The position numbers and the translations under genes are program-made. This document shows positions 11,998 to 21,146 of a DNA stretch of 64,000 nucleotides, piece by piece; the first letter of the stretch is position 1; the number at the start of each line of letters is the position of its first letter. Below the pieces are notes generated by a model. That model was not told where the DNA came from, did no database searches, and saw only the letters and a program-made list of their open reading frames with translations. Source of the DNA: Collybiopsis luxurians FD-317 M1 (Eukaryota; Basidiomycota; Agaricomycetes; Agaricales; Omphalotaceae); assembly GCA_000827265.1 (NCBI GenBank), contig KN834758.1:682001-746000 (forward strand), given 5' to 3'.

Positions 11998-13947
11998 TTA
12001 GCGAGCAATCTCCTCGTAAGCCGGAGGAGGTAAATCTGTGCTGTTATTTCGTTGAGGGGCAGTAGATCTCCTTCGCGCTTGCTCCAAATCCCGCCGCAGG
12101 CGCTCATTTTCCCTATTCAACTCTTCCAGCCGGCGTCTCGAGCTATCCTGGGGGATGGACGCACTCTCCAACTCCCGCACGCGTCGCTGCAAGCGTTTGT
12201 TCTCCCGTGTCATTGCCCTGGTCGCTTCCTTCAGAGAATCTAGCTCCTCGTTAGGTGTTTGAAGCTGGGAGATCGACTCTTGCAGTTCTCTCACTTGATT
12301 CCGAAGTCGACGGTTTTCGCGGGATAGATCTTCGTTGATAAGATTTTGCAATTCTTGGTCGCCGTTTACCGAGGGTACTTGGGTGGAGCTTTCCCGTAGC
12401 TCGTCAATCTGTCGTTTGAGCCGCTCAGATTCTCGTGAAAGTTCTTCAGATACCAATGTCTGAGCGGCTACGTCGTCACGAGAGACTTCGAGTCGAGCCG
12501 TCAGCTCTTCCGTCTGCACACGAAGCATGGCGTTTTCCCGGTTGAGATCCTCTGTACCCTGCAACGAAGCACGGAGTCGAGCGAGGACGTGGTCCTTTTC
12601 CTGCAGCTCGATCTGAAGTCGCGCAATCTCAGTTAAGCCGCTGTCGACATTACGAGACATGCGGTTATGAGACATGCTTTGTTGGCGCGAAACTCTATGC
12701 AATGTTTGCACTGAAGATCGCAGGTCTTCGTTCTCTCGGCCAATCGTAGCGAGGGCATCCTGAAGAGCACGTATCTGTGCATAAAGGCCGCCAACTTCGT
12801 CTTCATCTTCTTGATCTGGACTGGAACTTGAAGAAGAAGAAGCCACACTTGAAAATGGATCTTTATTCGCCATTTCAGATTGGGATAATTCTGATTCTGA
12901 AGGAAACGGATGGAGACGTACCAGCAGGCGGAGGCTTGGTAGAATACGCAGCTGTGAAAGATTCTGGCAGTGATTCGGGCAATTCCAGTCGAGCGAGGGA
13001 GCGGCAAACAAGGAAAGCAACGCCTACGAAGTTATCTTTGGTTGTTCGGCCAGATCGTTCAACTCCTATGAGGTTCCTACTTTAAGTTAGAGCCCGGAAA
13101 AAATTAGCATATGTAGAGGCGAATAAGCACACCATATTGCAGATAGTTGATCATCTGGTAATCTCGCTTTGCGGAATAGTGGTAAAATGTCGTTTGTATC
13201 GAGATATCCTTGTTGGGATTTGTCGGCTGTATCAAATATTTTGTGGGCATGAGATACGAATAGTGGAGGCACATTCCACGCTTCTATATCTTGCCGAGTA
13301 ACAGATGCGCTCGGAAATATGGAAGGAATACTTGGCGCAGTATGCGGTGAATCAGGAAGTGGGCTTTGAGGAACTGTTTGCAAGTCAGCTGGAGGGCGAA
13401 TAGATTAAGCGAAAAGTTTACGTTTCTTAAAGTGTGCAAGGTCTTCTACGGTAAGAGACCCTCTGCCGGCGGGGGACAACGGCAGCGAGAGCTTCGGAGG
13501 CGGAGAAGACGTGGTCGGTTCTTTTGGGCGGTTCTTGGGCTTTAATCCAATACCGGATAAGACTGCTAAAGGGCTCACTGGAAAGATCTGAGGTTATCCA
13601 TATCTAAAAATGAAATGCTTAGGCCTGGACCTGCCTTTCTCGAGTAAGCTGCGATTTAAAACCTGTTCCCCAGATTGTGCCCACCCAATGATCCTGAGCG
13701 CCATGCATACTTCATTTCTATTCAGATACCCCTTTTCACCAATGTCTGCTTCACTCCATACAAGGGAAAGGACCTGCGGGGACAGTTTCGTTCCAAGGAA
13801 TATTTCGACCGCAGAATCTGCGTCAAGATTTGCTGACAACAATTCTTCGCGTTGGATCCCATTGTTGGCCTTTAGAAGGATTCTGTCCGCGAGTGATAGT
13901 TCCTCCGGCGTCGGTGTAAACGATGAAGTTGTCATAGAAATGTGCAT
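11998..13947 (-). CDS. EH-domain protein with long C-terminal coiled coil (Eps15/Ede1-like)
   Basis: Five exons (minus): 13947-13635, 13577-13422, 13388-13133, 13076-12922, 12896-11998; 592 residues. Two EH domains bind NPF-type peptides in endocytic adaptors: EH1 in about 1-105 (FTPTPEE start; LSLVWSEADIGEKGYLNRNEVCMALRIIG in two pieces, an EF-hand-like loop) and EH2 in about 185-300 (FVSHAHKIFDTADKSQQGYL; LPDDQLSAIWNL). A basic/proline linker joins them. Residues 330-575 form a long heptad-rich coiled coil full of ENERLRR-type repeats, ending in a PPPAYEE motif (possible WW-domain ligand). Intron 1 can only keep the frame as a GC-AG intron (AAAG|GCAGGT...TTCCAG). Start may be the second Met at 13935 (MTTSSFTPTPEE). 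Likely role is endocytosis or actin patch organisation; partner unknown. Confidence 0.82.
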
Positions 13948-14228
13948 TAAGAGACTGGGAGAAATTGTACTGTAAGTATATAGTTTGTGGCTCTACAGCT
14001 TCACTCACCAATTCAGCACATTATTACTGCGCAAATGTAACACGAGTTTACGGTGATCGTTGCCGTGTGTAGACGCACAGGCACGATACAGTGTATATAT
14101 GTGCGATGTGAACTGCTCACTAAGTGACAGAGTTGAGTGACGGTTGGGAACAAGTTCAAGTTACACCTCGGGCCTGACCGAAGCTCCGGACTAAGTACTC
14201 AGAATTGCTGCTCATACTAACTCGTACA

Positions 14229-14929
14229 ATGGATTTCATCATATCCAAGTGCTCTAGTTCTCAATTTTCTGCTGAGCTTCCAGCTCTCTCGTCTCTCCTC
14301 CTTGAAGTCCTCAAGGATAATTTTGTTATGTATTTCGTTCTTCCAGTTACTTTAGACGAGATTCAGCACTGGTGGACCGATCTACTTCAAGAAGGGCTAC
14401 AGGACGGGAACAAGGTTCTCTTTTTGGCTCATGAAGGTCAAAGTACAGATCGCAAGCTTATCGGATGTATCTATCTCGACCGTTGCAAGCAACCAAATGC
14501 TCGCCATCGTGCAGATGCCTGTAAGCTGATGGTATCAGACAGTGCCAGGCGAAGGTACACTGCTTGTTCTAGATTTCGTATACAGGGTAGTAAATTACAG
14601 AAACACAGAGGAGTAGGGAAGGCCTTGATGGAGGCTCTGGAACACCACGCAAAACATGGGATGGGGCTCAAGTTACTCGTAAGGAACTTCTAGTTCAACA
14701 CACACTGTTTTGAGACCGACCTCGACCGTTAGCAACTTGGTACCCAAACCGGTTCCCCCGCAGAGAAGTTCTATGAAGCCTTGGGTTGGACGAAGGTACG
14801 TACGTACGAAGATCCCGAGTACTTGATCTGAATTTTCTCCAGGATGGTTTCGTTCCAGACGCTGCATTAGCGCCAGATGGAAAGACTATGACTAGCTATA
14901 CCCTTTTTTACAAGAAATTGAACTGGTAG
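14229..14929 (+). CDS. GNAT-family N-acetyltransferase, copy 1
   Basis: Four exons: 14229-14554, 14609-14678, 14733-14795, 14843-14929; 181 residues. GNAT enzymes transfer acetyl from acetyl-CoA to an amine; the acceptor here is unknown. The acetyl-CoA pyrophosphate loop (motif A) is formed across intron 1 as RRRGVGKALMEAL near 107-119, and motif B follows as LGTQTGSPAEKFYEALGW near 134-151. N-terminal PVTLDEIQHWWTDLL and LIGCIYLD are the usual first strand and helices. It is the first of two adjacent copies (see 15527-16212) and has a five-residue insertion (DNFVMYF region) that the other lacks. The ATG at 14229 is preferred over 14205 because only it is matched in the second copy. Confidence 0.85.
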
Positions 14930-15526
14930 TCCTGCGTTAGTGTGTATGAATTGTTCTTTTGTGGACGCAGGTTTGTAACAGGAGGGAGAGAGGATATTGA
15001 ATAGAATACACGGGCTGCTGATAGAGATGGTGTCTTTTCTACTTACTGTTTCGACAAACAGCTCTAGCTTTGGAAACTCCAAGACGGCTGGCCAACCTAC
15101 TGCTTCGAGATAACTGGCCAGACGGTCATTATCAAATATGCACGAATCGCCAATAACACTTCTGCTTCTCAGGACGATAGGACGTGCGTAAGGAAATGCT
15201 GCACCGTGTAGTTGTTTTGGATGAAAGCAAGCTCGCATTAGCGGTTGCTCGTTTCATTGCAGAGCCAATGTAGCATGTCCTCCGAATCTTTTAGCCTTGC
15301 CGTCTGTCTCTCCGAGTCTTGTTGAAGTTGTTCCATTGCATCATGAGTCAAATGTGAAACGAGTTCCTCGAAGGGTGAAAATTTGCGTTAATCTTGAATT
15401 TGAAATTACTGCAAAGAAATCGGCAAAGTTAAAGCCGTAGCGCGGCCGTAACCTTTCGTTTTCTGACAATGATGGCAATTAAGAACAGAGAAGAGAACGT
15501 GACGCGCAAAATCGCTGCTCATACCA
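14930..15526. other. inter-copy spacer with conserved minus-strand coding-like trace
   Basis: The spacer between the two GNAT genes holds the 3' flank of copy 1 and the upstream region of copy 2. On the minus strand, peptide-like segments such as DRLASYLEAVGWPAVLEF (about 15135-15080) and MEQLQQDSERQTARLKDSED (about 15340-15280) have counterparts in the second unit (DRLASDLEAVAWLAVL and AAEQDSERQAKENRES). They are not joined in one open frame here. This may be a decayed minus-strand gene or chance. Confidence 0.35.
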
Positions 15527-16212
15527 ATGCATTTCATCATATCGAGATGCTCTAGTTCTCAACTTTCTTCAGAGCTACCAGCTCTCTCTTCCCTCCTCCT
15601 CCAAACTCTCGAGGATTTTGTTCTTCCAATTACTTTAGACGAGATTCAGCACTGGTGGGCTAATCTACTTCAAGAAGGGTTGCAGGACGGGAACAAGGTT
15701 CTCTTTCTGGCCCATGAAGGTCAAGGTACAGATCGCAAGCTTATCGGATGTATCTATCTCGACCGTTACAAGCAACCAAATGCTCGTCATCGTGCAGACG
15801 CCCGTAAACTAATGGTTTCAGGCAGTGCCAGGCGGAGGTAGGTATACCGATTATTTCAGGATTGGTATGCATAGTAGCAACTCACAGAAATACAGAGGAG
15901 TAGGGAAAGCCTTGATGGAAGCTGTGGAGCACTACGCAAAACATGAGCTGGGGCTCAAATTACTCGTAAGGAACTTCTAGTTGAACACATAGTGTTTCGA
16001 GACCGACCTCGACTATTAGCAACTTGGTACCCAAACAGGTTCCCCGGCAGAGAAGTTCTTTGAAGCCTTGGGTTGGACGAAGGTAAGCACAAAGACCCCG
16101 AGTACTTGGGCTAATTTTTCTCCAGGATGGTTTCGTTCCGGACGCTGCATTAGCGCCAGATGGAAAGACTATGACTAGCTATACACTTTTTCACAAGAAA
16201 TTGAGCCGATAG
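15527..16212 (+). CDS. GNAT-family N-acetyltransferase, copy 2
   Basis: Four exons: 15527-15837, 15896-15965, 16020-16082, 16126-16212; 176 residues, the same exon phases as copy 1. Motif A (RRRGVGKALMEAV), motif B (LGTQTGSPAEKFFEALGW) and the C-terminal DGFVPDAALAPDGKTMTSY are intact, all splice sites are canonical and there is no stop or frameshift, so this copy looks functional. Substitutions relative to copy 1 are mostly conservative (IISRCSSSQLSSEL against IISKCSSSQFSAEL). Substrate unknown. Confidence 0.85.
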
Positions 16213-17209
16213 CCCTGCGCTAGACTGTATGTATTGTTCTATTGTGGACGCAGGTTTGTGACAAGAGGTGGATAGGATTTCAAATGAAATACACGGCTGC
16301 TGATAGAGATAGTGTTTACTGCTTCGACAAACAACTCTGCTTCGACAAACAACTCTGCTTCGACAAACAACTCTGCTTCGACAAACAACTCTATTTTAGG
16401 AAATCACAAGACGGCTAGCCAGGCTACTGCTTCGAGATCACTGGCTAGACGATCACCATCAGCCAGTAGGATGTGCGTAAAGAATTGCTGCAGCATGTAG
16501 TTGTTTTCCGATGAAAGCTTGTTTCATTACAAGAGCTTACCACGTCCTCCCACCCCACCTTCGAGTCAAATGCTAGATTCCCGATTCTCTTTAGCTTGTC
16601 TCTCCGAGTCTTGTTCCGCTGCATCTCGAGCCGAGGTGAAACGGGTTGCTTGAAGGATGATAGTTTGTTGTAATGCTGACTTTACTGGAAAATCGAAATC
16701 GGCAAACTCAAGGTTGTAGTCTTTCGTTGGTAGTTTTTGAGCTGAAGAACGTTTCGGTTCCGAAAAAAATGGCGAGGGGGAGCAGAGAAAAGCAGATGAC
16801 GCGTAAATTTGTTCAATGAATGCCATTTGAGTCCAGTGGCCTGTTCGTCCTAGTTGAGCATCGTAGACTCGGAATGTCGAGGCCTGAGGAGCGATTAGCG
16901 CTCAAGTCCAGCGCTTAATTTTGTTTGGTCTCGTTTCCCAAATCAATCCTTTCTGTTGCCGCCGCTTCACGCAAAAAACAGTTGTCCAGGTCGTTCCAAG
17001 CCGTCTGGTGAGTTCGACGTTATGATTTTTGCACGAATGGATAGCCCTGGGTGTTATGAAGGAACCGTGAAAAGGTCAGACGGCTGGGTGGAGTGGGAGA
17101 GGTTGGATTGGGTCTGAAAGATCGGATGTAGCTTTGGGGAACTGGGCTCTACTGGCTTTGAATGTGGATTGTTGATTCGAGCAATTTATCTTAGGGCCTT
17201 TTCCTCAAG
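16213..17209. other. 3' flank of GNAT copy 2, orphan flank copy and RPS7 promoter
   Basis: 16213-16560 is the 3' flank of GNAT copy 2 including the minisatellite. 16560-16812 repeats the region that lies upstream of GNAT copy 2, but no gene follows. From about 16830 the sequence is the upstream region of the eS7 gene. A possible 5'-UTR intron runs 17008-17194 (CTG|GTGAGTTC...TTATCTTAG), ending 15 bp before the ATG; long leader introns are common in ribosomal protein genes. No other gene seen. Confidence 0.4.
16320..16391. repeat. 18-bp minisatellite, four perfect copies
   Basis: The unit TGCTTCGACAAACAACTC occurs four times head to tail (16320, 16338, 16356, 16374). The matching place in the first GNAT unit (about 15047) has a single, slightly different copy, so the array expanded after the duplication. 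Confidence 0.95.
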
Positions 17210-17912
17210 ATGTCCATCCAACACAAAATTTTCCGTACCGCCAACGCCCCAACGACGTCTCCCGATGAGACAGAAGTCAGTGTTGCTCAGGCAATCATTG
17301 ACCTCGAGAACAATGTCCCCGAACTCAAGGCTGAGCTTCGGCCTCTTCAAATCTCCGCTGCCCGTGAAGTGGACGTGCGAGGTGGTAAAAAGGCTATCGT
17401 GATTTTTGTTCCGATTCCCCAGTTGAAAGCCTTCCACAAAGTGCAGCAGAGGTGTGTCTCGATATTGTTTCACGAGTAGTCTAAGTTTTAACTCCTTTCA
17501 TATCTAGACTCACTCGTGAACTCGAGAAAAAGTTCTCTGACAGACATGTCGTTTTCGTTGCCCAGCGTAGGATGCTGCGCAAGCCTACTCGTAACTCCCG
17601 AGTCAAGCAAAAGCGACCCCGCAGCCGGACTTTGACCAATGTCCACGAAAAGATTCTCGAGGATCTTGTTTTCCCATCTGAGATTGTCGGAAAGCGTACT
17701 CGGATTGCCGTTGACGGATCCAAGCTATTAAAAGTGTATGTGTCTATGTTTTGTGTGTTTCAAATGTACGACTTAGGTGCTTGTTGTACAGCTTCCTTGA
17801 CTCCAAAGATGCAAATGTATTGGAGTACAAACTTGATTCGTTCTCATCGGTGTACCGCCGTCTGACAGGAAAGGACGTTGTGTTCGAGTTCCCTGTGGTT
17901 GCGCAAGAGTAG
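17210..17912 (+). CDS. RPS7: 40S ribosomal protein S7 (eS7)
   Basis: Three exons: 17210-17451, 17508-17735, 17792-17912; 196 residues, the family size. eS7 is a small-subunit protein needed for 18S rRNA processing. Recognisable blocks: [91 protein letters not shown] and the C-terminal [14 protein letters not shown]. The first ATG in frame ([11 protein letters not shown]) fits eS7 starts. A leader intron may precede it. Confidence 0.97.
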
Positions 17913-18211
17913 ATCAGTAATTAGGTGATAAACTATGCCGTATGGATATGTTTTTCTTTCTCTACTGAATACGATATGAGGTACGAATATGATCCGACGG
18001 AGTGAACCGATATGAGATCACGTGAGATACATTGAGTTAGCCAAAATTGGCAACCAGTCCTTTTGAACCCAGTTCTCGTCTTTCCTTTAACCTCTGCCCT
18101 CGGTGGCCATTGGGCCCTTTTTTCTTTCACCTTTCTTCTTGTCCTCATTTTCTATTACCCCGCGTCGACCTTCACTGGCGCTCTGCCCACTTCGTTGAGG
18201 GGCTTTTTACG

Positions 18212-19609
18212 ATGGCTTATTATCAGGACATGTCTAGGTCTAGATATGACCAAGGCATAGACAGCAAGATTGTGATTATGGGCAATTCCGGTCAGCTCTT
18301 TTCTCTTCAGAATCTCCCCCTTTCTCCTCCTCATCATTCCGTTCAGGCGTCGGGAAGACGAGTCTGTTACACCGCTATACCCAAAACAAGTTTGATCCCA
18401 AGAATACAACTTCGACGAGCGGCGCATTCTTTGTGACGAAAAAGGTCCATGTCAAGGGCCTCAAAGTTCGTCTCCAGCTCTGGGATACCGCTGGCCAGGA
18501 AAGATTCCGTAGTATGGTGAGTTTCTATGCCAAACGCGCCGTTGCCGCTCCTCAGCTTTCCAATTTCATTCAGGCTCCCATGTATTACCGAGGTTTGTTA
18601 TTTTTTTAGCCTAGAATCCCGGTTCCTTCTCAACGTATGATCACATAGGCGCAAATGCGGCTCTTGTTCTGTACGACATTACCAATGCTTCAACATTTGA
18701 GGATGTGAGGGGCTGGTTGGAAGGTGCGCATGACCATTCCTCTTTGGCTACTTTTGGTTTTTGACATCCCAGATAGAACTCAAGAAAAACTGCCCGCCGG
18801 AGCTGATAATTTACATTGTTGGATCTAAGGCGGATTTACATCGACATAGGCAGGTTACGCCCGATTTTGCAAGACTTTCGCTTCACAATTGGTTTCCCCC
18901 ACCGCGGCCGGCCACTCCGCCTCCACCCCCACAACCGTCTACCCTCTCCTACATTCGACCTCGCTTCACCTCTTTTCCAGGTCTCCGCTCGCCACCAATA
19001 AGTCCCCCCGTTACCTCACCGCCGATGGACTCGTTACCTTACCTAGACCCTCCCACCCGAGGCTCAGGGCTTAACCGCAGCAAGTCCGCCGCACCAACGC
19101 GATCGCGACTTACTCCACCTTCCTCCCTTGTGCGCGCAAATACCACTAGTGTCCCATCGCGGTTTGGTTCACACTTTGGTGGTCAAGCCGGGGGATATGA
19201 CAAACTTCACGATTCTTGTAGCAATAGCATCGAAGAAGAGGAGGAATGCCCCCAGGAGCAGGAATGGGGTCTTAGTAAAGATATGGAACTCTTCGAAGTT
19301 TCTGCCAAGGATGATCTCGGTGAGCAGTGGCTTCTATCTTGTCTTTTCGGAAACGACGTTTCCTTTTGATCGATTGATTTACTAACTGGGCGCGATTGCA
19401 TGTGTGTAGGTATACGTACCTTGTTTGACCATCTCATTTCTGCCATTATTCAGCGGAAGGACGTGATCGAGAAGGAGAATGAAATAAAGAAGCGGGATAG
19501 CGTGTACCTTTCATCTGTCGCGACCCCGACATGGTCTGCCCAGGCAGAGGAGGAAGAAGCTCGTGAGAAAGCAAAGAATTCTTCCACTGGCTGGAACTGC
19601 TGTTCGTAG
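18212..19609 (+). CDS. Rab-family small GTPase with a ~130-residue insertion
   Basis: Six exons: 18212-18290, 18347-18516, 18574-18592, 18649-18723, 18777-19319, 19410-19609; 361 residues, against about 210 for a normal Rab. G1 is GNSGVGKTS (24-32), G3 is WDTAGQERFRSM (72-83), G4 is VGSKAD (129-134, Ser replacing the usual Asn/Thr of NKxD), and G5 SAK is at 290-292. Between G4 and G5, where about 25 residues are usual, lie about 155, rich in Pro and Ser (FPPPRPATPPPPP) and ending in an acidic run. The C-terminus GWNCCS gives a double-cysteine prenylation site. The RSMAPMYYRGA switch II suggests the Rab5/Rab21/Rab22 side of the family, so endosomal traffic is likely. The insertion is one open exon with no usable internal splice pair that I could find. 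Confidence 0.88.
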
Positions 19610-20102
19610 GGCAAACGCAGGTCGATCCTCACCCCATTTCTCGTCATCTCTGGTCGCTCGTTATCTTTCTGTCTCTGTTACTTATCATAGTACTTATGGG
19701 TTTGTACTTGTCTCTCGATCTGTTCTCCTTCTCGGTTTCGGTCCCTGCGCTCGTTTTACACTTTGCATTGCCCTTTGTTGCTCAGTATCTTATTGTTTCC
19801 AGTTTTCTTCCTCAATTTCCTCTCCGTGTTTCAGTACCACACTTTATGACATGCACTATTACACCACCCCGGCATTGCTTTCACTTATCATCTCTTTTTA
19901 CCTCTTGAATTATCGTACATACCTTATATCGTCACCGTTAAGTACCTACATGTCATGTCCATATTACAGCAATGGAAATTAGAAAAACTTGTGGCGGAGG
20001 AACATTTAGATCTGTCATTCCGGGCGGAAGGACGGAGCTGCGCCACTGATTGCGGTTACCAGATATATCCAGTTCTGTCTCTTCTTCCCCCAGCAGGTTC
20101 CA
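19610..20102 (+). other. Rab 3' region and AMMECR1 promoter
   Basis: This 493-bp stretch is pyrimidine-rich with long T/C tracts and no splice-consistent coding. It must hold the Rab 3' UTR and the upstream region of the AMMECR1 gene. Confidence 0.5.
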
Positions 20103-20971
20103 ATGTCTCTTATTCCACCAGACCCTGCTGTAGACGGACAAGAACCTTCTGAACCCGAAGTATGCACTGCTGAACACTGCTTCCATGCCTTTGATGCGTT
20201 ATACTGCGCCCTCACACCTGCTGCGAACCCCATTACGCCCACTTTCGCTGATGAGAAATAGTGCCACCATTTCTTTTCCATTATCTGCCGTATCAAACTA
20301 GACTGATAAATTTCTAGCCCCTTGTTCGTAACCTGGAATACCCGACCTTCTCGCCCAGGGCGTTCCTCGAGGCTTCGAGGCTGCATCGGCAGTTTCGAGC
20401 CACATCCCCTCCATGAAGGTTTAGCGGAATATGCGCTCATTAGTGCTTTCAGGGATCATAGATTCCGCAAAATTGCAAAGTCTGAACTGCCTACTTTAGA
20501 ATGCGGGTACGTTATGTAGAGTCCGTATCGCCAACGAGAACGAGGAACTTATTTCCTTTGTAATTTAGAATATCGCTCCTTACAGACTTTGAGGACGCAG
20601 ATTCATATCTCGATTGGACAATTGGAGTTCATGGCATTTACATTTCCTTTCCTCACCCGTCTACGTTGAACACCTCTTCTTCGTCCGGTGCGCCTTCACC
20701 CCTTTCGTCATCCTCGTACCTCCCTCGTATCACCTCCAAGCAAACCTTCACTGCAACCTACTTGCCAGAGGTCATGCCTGAACAGGGATGGGACAAGATC
20801 GAAGCCGTCGATAGCGCTATCCAGAAGGCTGGCTGGAACGGTACCATCACAGAGGACATTCGTAGAAGCATCAAATTGAGGAGATATCAGAGCCGCAAAC
20901 ATCTTGTCGACTGGGACGAGTATGTGGCATGGCGCAATGAACATGGGCAAGAGTATCACATTGACGTTTGA
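20103..20971 (+). CDS. AMMECR1-domain protein
   Basis: Three exons: 20103-20260, 20318-20506, 20569-20971; 249 residues. The hallmark LRGCIG hexamer is at 72-77 (SSRLRGCIGSFEPHPL), followed by EYALISAFRDHRF, and ISLLTDFEDADSYLDWTIGVHG across intron 2. It ends with TITEDIRRSIKLRRYQSRK, the usual AMMECR1 C-terminus. The family is conserved from archaea to humans; its chemistry is unsettled. Intron 1 has a weak donor (TA|GTGCCA) but is required: the frame otherwise stops at TAG. A Ser-rich loop (NTSSSSGAPSPLSSSS) is fungal-specific. It is convergent with the PPR gene. Confidence 0.93.
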
Positions 20972-21146
20972 GTCAACTCTTGGTTCACACTAATTTTTCA
21001 TTTGTATCTCACTCTTACTCACAGAAGACTTCGTCAACGGGCGGATACAGCAGTTTGGATATTTGTACAATCTATTAGCATCTTGGATATTTATAGAGCA
21101 TACTCAATGAGCGGACAGACACAGTACATGAAGCACATCCCAATTA

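Larger units (their letters stand above)
14210..16815 (+). repeat. tandem segmental duplication, about 1.3 kb x 2
   Basis: Unit 1 (about 14210-15515) and unit 2 (about 15515-16815) each hold a GNAT gene, its 3' flank and a further block. Matching landmarks: the introns and exons of the gene, a GTGGACGCAGGTTTGT segment at about 14961 and 16240, ACACGG-CTGCTGATAGAGAT near 15008 and 16290, and the CTCTCCGAGTCTTGTT segment near 15307 and 16600. Gene starts are 1298 bp apart and last exons 1283 bp apart. Divergence is visible but modest in exons, larger outside. The block that precedes GNAT copy 2 recurs after copy 2 (16560-16812) without a gene following it. Confidence 0.85.

Noticed and set aside
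16312..16500. 62-codon frame with repeated ASTNNS units
   Set aside because: It only reflects the 18-bp minisatellite.
19563..19982. 139-codon plus frame after the Rab gene
   Set aside because: Composed of hydrophobic/serine low complexity from a pyrimidine-rich 3' UTR; overlaps the Rab stop region in another frame.
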